Assembly: GCF_009498735.1 (NCBI RefSeq) | Contig: NZ_ML762439.1 | Location: forward strand, 1 to 64,000 | DNA: 64,000 nucleotides | Source of the DNA: Gracilibacillus oryzae | GTDB taxonomy: Bacteria > Bacillota > Bacilli > Bacillales > Amphibacillaceae | Reading direction: 5' to 3' | Shown: positions 26,001 through 35,070 of the stretch, in pieces | Layout: the number at the start of each line of letters is the position of its first letter | Numbering within the stretch: the stretch's first letter is position 1 | Notes under the pieces: generated by a model | The model's input: only the letters and a program-made list of their open reading frames with translations | What the model was told of the DNA's origin: nothing | Database searches by the model: none | Program-made: the position numbers and the translations under genes

Positions 26001-26293
26001 ATGTTAAAAATATTATATCATCATCTACTGCACGCAATTCATACCCCTGCATCTGCCAGCTTATTCTAAGAAGTCAATTCTTCGGGGCAACTCGAAGAAT
26101 ATTCGGTGGATGCGTTATATAAATCTACATTTTTACTAAGTATTCATCATTTTTTTACAATTTCTTAACAAAACCACGTTTATTATTATAACAATCAAGA
26201 ATATTTATTGCAAGTGATTTTTTAAAAAAGTTTAAATGAATTTATTAAGGGTATCATAAAAGAAATATTAGTTATGACAGGAGGCGAAACAGA

Positions 26294-26428
26294 ATGTTTT
26301 GGACAATTATTGGTATTTTACTTTTAATTTGGATTGTAGGGTTTTTATTAGATTTCGCAGGCGGACTAATTCATATCTTGCTAGTTGTCGCTCTAATCGT
26401 ATTCATCTACAAAATGATCCGAAGATAA
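26294..26428 (+). CDS. Lmo0937-family small membrane protein
   Basis: A 44-residue protein that is nearly all membrane-embedded: two hydrophobic helices (WTIIGILLLIWIVGFLL and LIHILLVVALIVFIY) linked by DFAGG and ending KMIRR. The AGGxxHILLVVA core and size fit the widespread small Firmicute family typified by Listeria Lmo0937. GGAGGCG lies ahead of the ATG, and a perfect terminator follows the stop immediately. Function unknown; homologues are often stress-induced. Confidence 0.85.
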   Translation: MFWTIIGILLLIWIVGFLLDFAGGLIHILLVVALIVFIYKMIRR

Positions 26429-26452
26429 GAAAAGCGGCTTTGGCCGCTTTTC
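26429..26452. terminator. Bidirectional terminator
   Basis: A 10-bp stem GAAAAGCGGC/GCCGCTTTTC directly follows the small membrane protein gene and precedes the 3' end of the convergent ZIP transporter gene. Confidence 0.8.
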
Positions 26453-26456
26453 TTAT

Positions 26457-27272
26457 TTAAATAAATAGTAAGAGACTAACTGCCATTACGGCCATACCTG
26501 TAATTAATCCATAAATAGATTTATGGGTCTCATCATATTTCTTCGCTGCCGGAAGCAGTTCATCCAGTGATATAAAAACCATAATACCCGCGACAGCCGC
26601 AAAAATAATACCAAACATTAAATCATTCAAAAATGGCATTAAAAATAAAAAGGCGATTAAGGCACCTATTGGTTCTGCCAAACCGGACAAAAACGAAAGT
26701 CTAAATGCCCGTTTTTTATCCCCTGTAGCAAAATAAATGGGAACAGATACAGCGATTCCCTCTGGGATATTATGAATAGCAATCGCAACAGCAATCGCAA
26801 AGCCTAATGCCGGATCCTGAAGAGCAGCTGTAAATGTTGCAATCCCTTCAGGGAAATTGTGAATAGCAATCGCTAATGCAGTAAATGTCCCCATCTTTAT
26901 TAATGCTGCATCACCTTTATGTGCATTTTTATCATTCATTTCTTCAACTTTTTTCAAATTATGAGGATTGCCATGAGAAGGAATAAATTTATCAATAAGG
27001 GCAATTAACAACATACCGCCAAAGAAACCTATCACTGTCAGCCATTGTCCTAATACATCCCCTTTTGCTGCTACTAATGCATCCTGTGCTTTGAAGAAGA
27101 TTTCCACCATGGAGACATAAATCATTACACCAGCCGAGAAACCTAACGACCATGATAAGAACTTTGTATTTGTAGTGGATGTAAAAAAAGCTAGTAAACT
27201 GCCAACACCTGTTGCAAGCCCTGCCATTAATGTTAATCCAAACGCTATTAAAATACCATCTACTTCTGTCAT
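26457..27272 (-). CDS. zupT: ZIP-family metal transporter, ZupT-like
   Basis: A 271-residue integral membrane protein importing zinc and other divalent metals. Eight helices are expected. Metal-site motifs are AIHNFPEGIATF in helix IV and AIHNIPEGIAVSVP in helix V. A hydrophilic loop between helices III and IV carries HGNPHNLKKVEE. The length matches bacterial ZupT. The ATG is preceded by AGAGGTG at a rather long spacing. No Zur-type operator was recognised in the 210 bp upstream. Confidence 0.92.
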   Translation of the reverse strand: MTEVDGILIAFGLTLMAGLATGVGSLLAFFTSTTNTKFLSWSLGFSAGVMIYVSMVEIFFKAQDALVAAKGDVLGQWLTVIGFFGGMLLIALIDKFIPSHGNPHNLKKVEEMNDKNAHKGDAALIKMGTFTALAIAIHNFPEGIATFTAALQDPALGFAIAVAIAIHNIPEGIAVSVPIYFATGDKKRAFRLSFLSGLAEPIGALIAFLFLMPFLNDLMFGIIFAAVAGIMVFISLDELLPAAKKYDETHKSIYGLITGMAVMAVSLLLFI

Positions 27273-27484
27273 AAGAGAATATACACCTCTTCCTGTGTAG
27301 TGAGATAACCAGTTAACGTAATATATGCAGTTTCAGTAAAAAGTTTCACATACGAAACATATTACCCCTCATCTAAAAATCCGTCAATCTTTTACAACAT
27401 AATTCATCATTTTCTAATCATATACTAATAAGGAAGACACTCGTTTTTTCTAATAATTCCTGCACCTATTCCCAGGAGACGTGT

Positions 27485-27516
27485 AAAAAACGCTCATGTG
27501 ATTATGAGCGTTTTTT
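27485..27516. terminator. Terminator at the end of ydbT
   Basis: A 13-bp stem AAAAAACGCTCAT/ATGAGCGTTTTTT with a six-base loop abuts the ydbT stop codon and has U-tracts in both directions. Confidence 0.85.
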
Positions 27517-28965
27517 CTAATCTCTGTATGAATACCAGTCAGCAATTGTGTCCAAGTCTTTTAATTCTAACTCTCTTATCACAAGATGCCGACCAACAAA
27601 TTTACTTAGTATAGCTGTATCCAGTGTTGCCAGATGCTGTTTTTTGTGTAATATATGCTGTTTTTTCTGAAATGACTGCAAACGTTTATGTTTCACTAAT
27701 ACGGTGTCGCGACCTAGCAATCGATTTCGAATAAGAAGATTCTCACCTTCCAGTCGGTAGCCAATTGTCTTATATTGAAAATATCCAAGTATACCAGCTA
27801 AAACAACAGCAGCTAATGGAACAATTATCCATTCCCTGAAGAAAATGAAAACAGCTATTGTGGCAAGTAATGGAAAAATGGTATTTCGAAGTAAATAATA
27901 TGGCAATGCACGTTTAGGCAACTTTGTCCATTTTTCCTGCGTGTATTCATATTCTGGTAAAAGTTTTGCCAGAAACTCTCTAGCTTGGTTCTTTTTTATA
28001 AGTGGATATAACAAGGTATGAGTTTCCGCATTTTGACCAATTTCCCCACTGGCAATTTCTACATACATTGTTGCATAGCCTAGTGGTTGGCGGATAATAG
28101 ATTCTTTCATCCCAACTGCTTGAATTCTTTTTAGTGGAATGGTTGATTGTTTCTTCTCTAGTAAACCTCTTGTTATAAATAATTCTTTTTCATATCTTGT
28201 AATCGTAAAATCCCAATGCTGGATAATTGTAGCAAGTATGCCAAGACCCCACAGAATGATTAATGTAATAACAGCCAATATAATCAGGACTTGCAAAGCT
28301 TGTGAAAAAATCCAATCAGAAGCTTGAGTATAGAGATGATCAGGAATGAATGTTTCTAACTCTGAAAAAGCCAAGCCGAACAACCCTAAGATTATCCCAA
28401 ATCCTCCTGAGGTCGAACCTGCGATAAACAATGCTTTAGGGGAGATTTTTTCATATGGATAGACTTTCTCTGTGACTGTTTGAGATTCCTCTTCTTCTGT
28501 ATCCATATCCTGACTAATTATCTTCTTATTGTACTTTAATTGATCATGTACAATTTTCCCTTCTTCCATTGTTACCGCGTGAAGTGATGCATCAATTTTA
28601 TGATCACTGCCAGCTGTTTCAATTTGTACCTTGGTCAGTCCGAAAATTCGATGAATGATATTCTGTGTCAAGTCGATTGACTGAATTCTATGTTTGGATA
28701 TCGTTCTTTTCTTTCTTACTAAAATACCTTGTTCAATTCTAATCTGGTCTTCCTCTAACTGGTAGGTATAGCGGAACCATGATAATATACTGACAATGAT
28801 AATGATGGCAGCAAAAATAACTGCACCAATAGCTATATAGAGCCATTCACCATTACCAAGCGCTAAAATGATGATTGGCAAAAAACTAAAAATTGATTTT
28901 CGAATAGTTTGAATGATGGAGAATACCACTGATACAGGATGTAATCGTTTTGGCTCAGACATCAT
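27517..28965 (-). CDS. ydbT: YdbT-like bacterial PH-domain membrane protein
   Basis: A 482-residue membrane protein with three bPH_2 (YdbS/YdbT) domains alternating with paired membrane helices. Domain landmarks are IRIEQGILVRKKRTISKHRI, FITRGLLEKKQSTIPLKRIQ and LIRNRLLGRDTVLVKHKRLQ. In Bacillus subtilis the YdbS/YdbT pair protects against certain antimicrobial peptides, but the mechanism is unknown. It overlaps ydbS by 11 bp. Two adjacent ATGs are possible starts, with GGTGGAG before them. Confidence 0.9.
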   Translation of the reverse strand: MMSEPKRLHPVSVVFSIIQTIRKSIFSFLPIIILALGNGEWLYIAIGAVIFAAIIIIVSILSWFRYTYQLEEDQIRIEQGILVRKKRTISKHRIQSIDLTQNIIHRIFGLTKVQIETAGSDHKIDASLHAVTMEEGKIVHDQLKYNKKIISQDMDTEEEESQTVTEKVYPYEKISPKALFIAGSTSGGFGIILGLFGLAFSELETFIPDHLYTQASDWIFSQALQVLIILAVITLIILWGLGILATIIQHWDFTITRYEKELFITRGLLEKKQSTIPLKRIQAVGMKESIIRQPLGYATMYVEIASGEIGQNAETHTLLYPLIKKNQAREFLAKLLPEYEYTQEKWTKLPKRALPYYLLRNTIFPLLATIAVFIFFREWIIVPLAAVVLAGILGYFQYKTIGYRLEGENLLIRNRLLGRDTVLVKHKRLQSFQKKQHILHKKQHLATLDTAILSKFVGRHLVIRELELKDLDTIADWYSYRD

Positions 28966-29437
28966 CTTGCTCCACCCTCGCTAATTCTGAGATTTGGTCA
29001 CGCAAATTCGCAGCTTCTTCTTCTAACAATGCTGGAATTTCGTGTTTCGTAGCTGCTGTAGATATTTGCAATGTGGAGAGGCGATATTTCTTTAATATCG
29101 GTCCTTGTTCTGTATCTACATGCTGAACTCTGATCATCGGCACAACCGTTCTCGTAACAATAATTATCCCATGCTGAATATATATTTCCTGATCATATAT
29201 TTGATAACGCCAACGTTTCCAGCGTAAGTTAGGAATAACAAAAGCTGTGATTATCCATTCTATTACAGTAAATATTAGCAAACCGATACCAATCCAATAA
29301 GAGATGAAATCGAAATAATTGGAAGCAATAATTGCAGCAATTCCTAATACTAATGGAATAAGTGCAACTAGATGGGCGGTTAACTGCCAAGCTTTAATGG
29401 CATCTCCTGCTATTCTCTCAGATGGTTGTTCTCTCAT
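28955..29437 (-). CDS. ydbS: YdbS-like bacterial PH-domain membrane protein
   Basis: A 160-residue protein with two N-terminal membrane helices (HLVALIPLVLGIAAIIAS and GIGLLIFTVIEWIITAFV) and one bPH_2 domain (IYIQHGIIIVTRTVVPMIRV). The size matches Bacillus YdbS (159). The ATG at 29437 follows AAGGAAGGAG; a TTG one codon earlier is less likely. First gene of the ydbS-ydbT pair, upstream of which lies a dispersed repeat. Confidence 0.9.
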   Translation of the reverse strand: MREQPSERIAGDAIKAWQLTAHLVALIPLVLGIAAIIASNYFDFISYWIGIGLLIFTVIEWIITAFVIPNLRWKRWRYQIYDQEIYIQHGIIIVTRTVVPMIRVQHVDTEQGPILKKYRLSTLQISTAATKHEIPALLEEEAANLRDQISELARVEQDDV

Positions 29438-29568
29438 CAAAAAACTCCTTCCTTTTACACCTTTTCTTTTTATACGAAAAACTCGAGAAAATGTTTCATT
29501 TATAAGAGAATTACTGTTTCTAATATTTTTATTTCGAACACCAGCATAACGAAAATTTTATTATATGC

Positions 29569-29710
29569 GAAAAAGAGGCTGAGACAACACTATCTTTCCG
29601 CGATAAAACCCGAACTTCAGCTAAAAGTTCGGGTTTTTGTTCATGTAAAAGGTTGGTTCATATGTCGCTCATCTCTTGGTTATGGCATCGTTCGTATCTT
29701 GGGGTAACAT
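29569..29710. repeat. Dispersed hairpin repeat, compact copy
   Basis: It starts AAAAGAGGCTGAGACAAC and contains the hairpin AACCCGAACTT/AAGTTCGGGTT, then TTTTTGTTCATGTAAAAGG, CATATGTCGCTCATCTCTTG and CGTTCGTATCTTGGG. Every one of these pieces is found in the same order, on the opposite strand, in the repeat at 37499-37862, where a further block interrupts it. It lies between larB and ydbS, downstream of the larB operon, where the hairpin can end transcription. Confidence 0.8.
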
Positions 29711-29778
29711 TATTAGTTATTTAAGAACTTATAAGTAAAATGAAGTATATCCATTGTTTCTACATTCGGTTTTTAGAT

Positions 29779-30525
29779 TTATTTGCTGTTATTCGCCAAG
29801 CGATGAATTAGTACAGCGTTATAGGCACCACCAAAGCCGTTGTCTATATTCACTACACTAATCCCAGAAGCACAAGAGTTTAACATTGTTAATAATGCTG
29901 ATAATCCTTGGAAATTCGCTCCATACCCTACACTTGTTGGTACAGCAATAATTGGATGTGATACAAGTCCCCCTACAACACTTGGCAGTGCGCCTTCCAT
30001 ACCTGCAATAACAACAGAAACAGTCGCTTGCCTGATCTCATCAATATGGGCGAAAAGACGATGGATGCCAGCTACTCCTACATCGTAAAACCTTCTGACC
30101 TCTATTCCATACGCTTCAGCAGTCAATGCGGCTTCTTCGGCAACAGCTAAATCCGATGTCCCTGCACAGACTATTGCAATATACCCTTTCGAACTAACTG
30201 TATCCTTTGTGTTCTTCATAAAAAGAAGATTAGCAATCTCATGATACTGGAATTCTGGCAATTCTCGACGAATCTCTTCCACTTTTTCTTTATTTACTCT
30301 GGTTACCAAAATGTCTTCTTTTTTTGTAATCATTGCCCGGGAAATATCGATAATTTGTGTCGAAGTTTTCCCTTCTCCAAAAATAACTTCAGGAGAGCCC
30401 TGACGTTTTTTTCGGTGGTGATCTACTTTGGCAAAACCAAGATTTTCAAATGTCGCCAGCTGTTCTTTGGCTTCTTCTGCACTCATTTCACCTAATGCTA
30501 CTTGTTTTAATATCTCTTCTAACAT
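29779..30525 (-). CDS. larB: Nickel-pincer cofactor biosynthesis protein LarB
   Basis: A 248-residue carboxylase/hydrolase that converts nicotinic acid adenine dinucleotide to the dicarboxylated pyridinium nucleotide, the first step to the nickel-pincer cofactor of LarA. The PurE-like C-terminal domain shows AIVCAGTSDLAVAEEAALTA, FYDVGVAGIHRLF, VIAGMEGALPSVVGGLV and VPTSVGYG. The chosen ATG at 30525 lies 16 bp after gntK; a longer frame to 30558 has no better ribosome site. Last gene of the lar/gluconate operon. Confidence 0.93.
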   Translation of the reverse strand: MLEEILKQVALGEMSAEEAKEQLATFENLGFAKVDHHRKKRQGSPEVIFGEGKTSTQIIDISRAMITKKEDILVTRVNKEKVEEIRRELPEFQYHEIANLLFMKNTKDTVSSKGYIAIVCAGTSDLAVAEEAALTAEAYGIEVRRFYDVGVAGIHRLFAHIDEIRQATVSVVIAGMEGALPSVVGGLVSHPIIAVPTSVGYGANFQGLSALLTMLNSCASGISVVNIDNGFGGAYNAVLIHRLANNSK

Positions 30526-30541
30526 TTCGTCACAACCTAAT

Positions 30542-32005
30542 TTAGAAATATTTTTCAATATCTTTTGCTATTTGTTGATAGCGAGCAAAAATCTTTTGAT
30601 ATTCTTCGTGATTCTCCATATTCGGCTGAATCACTTGGTCAATTGGTATATTTTCTTTAATTTGCTCAAAGGAAGCTACTTTGTTGATCGCAACAAGTGC
30701 TGTCCATCCTGCCCCCCATGCAGCGCCATGATGAGTATCTGCTAACTGAATTTCTTTTCCAAAAACATCCGCCATTATCTGGACCCATAATGGTGATTTC
30801 GATAACCCGCCATTAACAGAGATAGTTGTTGGCTTACCTGCAATTGCTTCTAAAGATTGTCCAATTTGATAGAGATTAAATACAATTCCTTCAAGAACAG
30901 CTCTTACAAGGTGTGGTCTGCGATGGGTAATATTTAAGCCATAAAAATTTCCACGTGCTTTTTGATTCCATACTGGTGCACGCTCACCATTTACATAAGG
31001 TACAAACAGCAGGCCAGCTGAACCTATTGATGCATGCTCTGCACCGCTGAGAAATTCTTCATGGGTACCTGTGAATTCCATGATATCTTTTAACCATTGT
31101 AAAGCAATCCCGCCATTGTTTGTCGGACCGCCAATGATTGATGTATTTTCTGTAAATGCGTAACTGAATGTTTCACCATTTTCATTAACATGCTGCCCTT
31201 CAATCAGTTGTCTAATGGCACCACTGGTCCCCACCGACACAGCAACTTCTCCTGGTTTGATTGCGCCATTCCCTAAATTGGCAAGTTGCCCGTCAGCAGC
31301 ACCAATTACTAAGTTTACGCCAGTCGGCCATTTCATTTCAGCAGCTAATTCTGGTTTCAGACCATCCATAATAAATGTTGGGGCAACGATTTCAGAAAGC
31401 TGCTCATTTTTCACTCCAGCTAAATGTAAAACTTCTTCATCCCAGTTTAATGACTTTATATTCATTAAACCTGTTGCTGAAGCCATTGAATAGTCAATTA
31501 CTCGTTTTCCATACCATTTGTAAATAAAGTACTCCTTCATAGACATGAAATAATCTGCCTTTTGATAGGCTTCATAATTCTTCTCCTTCATCCACATTAA
31601 CTTTAGTAATGGAGACATTGGGTGAATTGGTGTGCCAGTTTTGGAATAGATGCTTCTTTTTAAATCTTCATCCATATTTTCAACTAATTCACTGCTTCTA
31701 CCATCAGACCATATCAGCATATTGGATAATGCCTCACCGTTTCCGTCAACACAGATCAGGGAGTGCATGGCGCAAGATATACCGATTGACAGTACTTTTT
31801 CGTTCTTCGTTTTCTTAAATATATCTGTAAGTACTTCACGTGTATGTTTTTCAATTATATCAGGGTTTTGTTCCACATAAGAATCTTCAGGATAAATAGT
31901 TTCAATTAATTGTTCTGCTTCTTCCATCACATTACCCTTCAAGTCAAATGCAACTGCTTTAACACTTGTTGTGCCTAAGTCTAACCCTATTACTAATTCC
32001 CTCAT
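30542..32005 (-). CDS. gntK: Gluconokinase, FGGY family
   Basis: A 487-residue sugar kinase phosphorylating D-gluconate to 6-phosphogluconate. Domain I starts VIGLDLGTTSVKAVAFD. The gluconokinase-type segments GTPIHPMSPLLKLMWM and SCAMHSLICVDGNG favour gluconate over xylulose. The ATP site is GADGQLANLGNGAI and VSVGTSGAIR; the catalytic region continues in NGGLSKSPLWVQIMADVFG. The ATG at 32005 has GGAGGGAATT ahead. It is separated from larE by 90 bp containing a strong hairpin, and lies 16 bp before larB. The flanking genes and gndA support gluconate as substrate. Confidence 0.85.
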   Translation of the reverse strand: MRELVIGLDLGTTSVKAVAFDLKGNVMEEAEQLIETIYPEDSYVEQNPDIIEKHTREVLTDIFKKTKNEKVLSIGISCAMHSLICVDGNGEALSNMLIWSDGRSSELVENMDEDLKRSIYSKTGTPIHPMSPLLKLMWMKEKNYEAYQKADYFMSMKEYFIYKWYGKRVIDYSMASATGLMNIKSLNWDEEVLHLAGVKNEQLSEIVAPTFIMDGLKPELAAEMKWPTGVNLVIGAADGQLANLGNGAIKPGEVAVSVGTSGAIRQLIEGQHVNENGETFSYAFTENTSIIGGPTNNGGIALQWLKDIMEFTGTHEEFLSGAEHASIGSAGLLFVPYVNGERAPVWNQKARGNFYGLNITHRRPHLVRAVLEGIVFNLYQIGQSLEAIAGKPTTISVNGGLSKSPLWVQIMADVFGKEIQLADTHHGAAWGAGWTALVAINKVASFEQIKENIPIDQVIQPNMENHEEYQKIFARYQQIAKDIEKYF

Positions 32006-32059
32006 TCCAATTCCCTCCATTGTAAATACGCAAATGAATCTTTACAACTATATTAACAC

Positions 32060-32089
32060 GAAAAGCTTTGGAATGATCCAAAGCTTTTC
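32060..32089. terminator. Strong hairpin between larE and gntK, attenuator-like
   Basis: A 12-bp perfect stem GAAAAGCTTTGG/CCAAAGCTTTTC with a six-base loop lies inside the operon. Neither side has a clear T-tract, so it may be a partial terminator, an mRNA stabiliser or a processing site that sets the ratio of larA-larE to gntK-larB. Confidence 0.5.
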
Positions 32090-32095
32090 AACAGT

Positions 32096-32905
32096 TTAGG
32101 CTTTTTTTAGTGCTTGATTCATACTACCGCTTTTATATCCAACAAGATCCATCGTCACAAACTTATATCCATAACTTTGTAAAGTCTCTGTTACTCTTTG
32201 ATGATTAGCAAGTAACAATTCCATATCTTGTGGTTCAACTTCAATTCTGGCAATATCACCATGAGTTCTCACACGGACTTGACGTAACCCAATTTTTTTT
32301 AAGAATGCTTCCGAACGATCTACCTTGGTTAATTTTGCTTGTGTTATTTTTTCACCGTACGCAATTCTGGAGGATAAGCAAGCAAATGATGGTTTATCCC
32401 ATGTTGGTAAATCCATTTCCTTCGATAATTCCCTAATCTCATCTTTAAACAGATCCGCTTCCTGAAGCGGTCCGCGTACCCCTTGTTCTTTTGCTGCTTT
32501 CATCCCTGGTCTGAATTCATTCATATCATCAGCAATCACACCGTACACAATATTAGTAAATCCTTTTTCCTGCATTATCGGTACTAAATGATCGAATAAA
32601 CTGTTTTTGCAAAAATAGCAGCGATTTAAGTTGTTTTCTGTATAGCCAGGGATGGCTAATTCACTCGTTTCGATTACTTGGTGTCTGGCACCAATATGTT
32701 CTGCAAGCTTTCTGGCTTCTTCTAACTCACTTGTTGGATATGTCTCTGAATCAGCCGTTACAGCCAATACATTTTCAACACCTAGTGTGTCTACCGCAAC
32801 TTTTAATAAGAAAGTACTGTCAACACCACCTGAAAAGGCAACAACAACTTTCCTCATATCTTGGAGAATAGAAGTCAATGTTTCGTATTTTCTCTTACTA
32901 TCCAT
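32096..32905 (-). CDS. larE: LarE, ATP-dependent sulfur transferase for the nickel-pincer cofactor
   Basis: A 269-residue PP-loop protein that adenylates the pyridinium carboxylates and inserts sulfur to make the thioacids that bind nickel. The pyrophosphatase loop is AFSGGVDST. C176 in FACLSSR has the same number as the sacrificial cysteine of Lactobacillus plantarum LarE. Two more cysteines, C96 and C99 (NRCYFCKNS), could allow an iron-sulfur-cluster type of sulfur transfer. The ATG follows AAGGAGGAGATAGA. It is 36 bp downstream of the SDR gene. Confidence 0.92.
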   Translation of the reverse strand: MDSKRKYETLTSILQDMRKVVVAFSGGVDSTFLLKVAVDTLGVENVLAVTADSETYPTSELEEARKLAEHIGARHQVIETSELAIPGYTENNLNRCYFCKNSLFDHLVPIMQEKGFTNIVYGVIADDMNEFRPGMKAAKEQGVRGPLQEADLFKDEIRELSKEMDLPTWDKPSFACLSSRIAYGEKITQAKLTKVDRSEAFLKKIGLRQVRVRTHGDIARIEVEPQDMELLLANHQRVTETLQSYGYKFVTMDLVGYKSGSMNQALKKA

Positions 32906-32941
32906 TCTATCTCCTCCTTACTTTTCTTTCTGTAATTCCCA

Positions 32942-33712
32942 TTATATAGTCATCGAACCAAAACCGCCATCAACTCTGATAAATGTTCCAGTCACAAAAC
33001 CGCTCGCTTTATCTGACGCTAAATAAACAGCCGCACCTTGCAATTCTTCTGGTTCACCGAATCGATTCATTGGTGTATGGTTCATAATAGAATTAACACG
33101 TTCTTCGCTTAAGATCTTGCGGTTTTGCTCTGCCGGGAAGAAGCCGGGGATGATTGCATTAACGCGAATATTGTTTGGCGCAAATTCACGCGCTAAGTAT
33201 TGAGTCACACTATTCATAGCAGCCTTGGATGTTGAATATGTGAATACTTTTGATAAAGGCGTAGTGGATGAAACGGATGAAATATTAATAATACTTCCTC
33301 CACGATCCTGTTCCACCATTTTTTTGGCAAAAATTTGAGTAGCAAAAACGATTCCTTTTAAGTTGACATCCATTATTTTATCCCATTCTTCTGTTGCTAA
33401 ATCCAGGAATGGAGTTGTACTGTTCATACCAGGTGCATTCAACAGAATATCCCAGCCGCCTGACCATGCTTCAATTTCAGAAGCAACTTTCTCTACTGTA
33501 GATAAATCACTAACATCTGCCTGAAATGCTTTTGCTTGTCCTCCATCCTTATTAATCTCTTGTGCCACTTCATTTGCTGTGTCAAGATTACGACCTACTA
33601 TGGCCACTTTAGCACCATGCTCTGCTAAACCTTTTGCAATCGAAGCTCCTAACGTACTGTTTCCCCCTAGTGCTACTGCTACTTTCCCTGTTAAATCAAA
33701 TAATTTACTCAT
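32942..33712 (-). CDS. SDR oxidoreductase, probable D-mannonate oxidoreductase (fructuronate reductase)
   Basis: A 256-residue short-chain dehydrogenase. The NAD(P) motif, normally TGxxxGxG, reads LGGNSTLGASIA. The catalytic set is Ser in NISSVSS and Tyr/Lys in TYSTSKAAMN. The segment IIPGFFPAEQNRKIL is characteristic of Bacillus UxuB/YjmF-type mannonate oxidoreductases and separates it from general reductases. It would interconvert D-fructuronate and D-mannonate. It sits between larA (20 bp) and larE (36 bp). Gluconate 5-dehydrogenase is the main alternative. Confidence 0.78.
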   Translation of the reverse strand: MSKLFDLTGKVAVALGGNSTLGASIAKGLAEHGAKVAIVGRNLDTANEVAQEINKDGGQAKAFQADVSDLSTVEKVASEIEAWSGGWDILLNAPGMNSTTPFLDLATEEWDKIMDVNLKGIVFATQIFAKKMVEQDRGGSIINISSVSSTTPLSKVFTYSTSKAAMNSVTQYLAREFAPNNIRVNAIIPGFFPAEQNRKILSEERVNSIMNHTPMNRFGEPEELQGAAVYLASDKASGFVTGTFIRVDGGFGSMTI

Positions 33713-33731
33713 ATACTTTTCCCCTCTCTAA

Positions 33732-35000
33732 TTAGACTAAATCTCCATCTCCATTAAAGTTAAAATCATACAATTCAGAGATCTTTGTTAAGTTCTCATT
33801 ATTTTCAACATCTGCTAACATATTCTCTGACACTTCAATCTCGCCGATCTCCAAAGTGTTTTTAATTCTTACAATTCTTACTTTAGTAAAATCCAGAATA
33901 TTGCATGTTTTAATTGCTGCTTGAATAGCGGCTTTATCAGAAGGCATAGCTGTAGAAATATGTGTCGGTCCTACAACCGTTGATGTTAAACCATTCGCAT
34001 ATGTTGTGGTAGTATCCATCTTGTCAACTAATTTTTGTGTAGTAAAATCCGCAGTTCCTACACCATTCGCATTTCCTTCTGTTTCTTCCGTTAAATCTAA
34101 TACAATCATTTTGCTTACTTCAGGACCGCCATACGCATATGGCGTTGGATAACGCCCGGTAATATTAGGATCCATTCCGTCCCCGCTAATATTTTTTCCG
34201 ATCTCATCTATAACCAAAACATCAATTTGATCAAAGAACAGCTTAGGTAAAGTGGCTTTTGATAACTTTTGTAAATCCGGCTCTCTCTCTTCGATCTCTT
34301 CAGGTAATAACACTTCAACTTTTGCTATCTTATCAAATGCATTTTCTACAGTCGCAACTGCAAACATAATTGGCATTTTATCAATAATAATCTTCGCCAT
34401 TGCAGGAACATGTTCTGCCATATGTTTAAAGCCTAATTGGTGACAAGCTTCTGCTCCTTTTTGCTTTCCAAGACCAATGCTGATCATTTTCATAATGCCA
34501 CTCTCAACAGGTCCTCGGAATGCTGTATGTGGTTTTACTCGATTTATTACAACAATACCATCAGCTTCTGAAGCAATCTTATCAACATATACAGGTAAAC
34601 CGTTTTCAAGTTGGTCGATTTGAATTACTTCCATTGAGGAGCGAATCTCTGCACCAACTACTTCTTCTTTCACACCCAGATGTTCTAATACAGCTTTCTG
34701 CCCAGGTCCTGTAGCACCGCCGTGACTTCCCATACATGGAACAATAAATGGCTTCGCACCATGCTTTTTCAAAAAGTCAATGGTTACTTTCGTCAACTCG
34801 ACTAACCGGTCCAACCCTCTTGATCCAACTGCTACAGCAACTTCCATTCCCGGTTTAATCTGACTTTCTAAGTTTTTATGATCAAACTGCTTATTCAATT
34901 CTTTACTTAAATCATTAATTTGCTTATTATCAAAACTCTGCTTCACCTTGACCATTTTGGGAATAGGTATATCTTGAACTAGCTCATCCAGTATACTCAT
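33732..35000 (-). CDS. larA: LarA-family nickel-dependent hydroxyacid racemase/epimerase
   Basis: A 422-residue lactate-racemase-fold enzyme that would use the nickel-pincer nucleotide to epimerise the carbon alpha to a carboxylate. Candidate catalytic or cofactor residues are H93 (PCMGSHGGA), H158 (RVKPHTAF), K171 (SGIMKM, the lysine expected to bind the cofactor) and H187 (GAEACHQLG). LarA homologues include malate racemase and D-gluconate 2-epimerase. With gluconokinase, gndA and a mannonate oxidoreductase around it, a mannonate/gluconate epimerase fits better than lactate racemase. The ATG at 35000 has GGAGGAG ahead; a longer frame to 35069 would run into the AEC gene end. Confidence 0.88.
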   Translation of the reverse strand: MSILDELVQDIPIPKMVKVKQSFDNKQINDLSKELNKQFDHKNLESQIKPGMEVAVAVGSRGLDRLVELTKVTIDFLKKHGAKPFIVPCMGSHGGATGPGQKAVLEHLGVKEEVVGAEIRSSMEVIQIDQLENGLPVYVDKIASEADGIVVINRVKPHTAFRGPVESGIMKMISIGLGKQKGAEACHQLGFKHMAEHVPAMAKIIIDKMPIMFAVATVENAFDKIAKVEVLLPEEIEEREPDLQKLSKATLPKLFFDQIDVLVIDEIGKNISGDGMDPNITGRYPTPYAYGGPEVSKMIVLDLTEETEGNANGVGTADFTTQKLVDKMDTTTTYANGLTSTVVGPTHISTAMPSDKAAIQAAIKTCNILDFTKVRIVRIKNTLEIGEIEVSENMLADVENNENLTKISELYDFNFNGDGDLV

Positions 35001-35070
35001 TAGTTTCACTCCTCCACTAAATCTATAAAATAGTATAGCATTAATTTGTTTATCGCTCAAATTAATCATT

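Noticed and set aside
26001-26293. Hidden RNA gene or second tRNA next to tRNA-Gly
   Set aside because: No cloverleaf or conserved structured RNA motif was found; the stretch is plain AT-rich sequence.
30542-32005. Xylulokinase
   Set aside because: The FGGY family fits both, but GTPIHPMSPL and the neighbouring gndA and LarA-family genes favour gluconokinase; no xylose isomerase (xylA) is nearby.
33732-35000. Dedicated lactate racemase
   Set aside because: The catalytic residues fit the whole LarA superfamily, while the operon deals with gluconate and probably mannonate. Lactate racemisation is kept only as an alternative.
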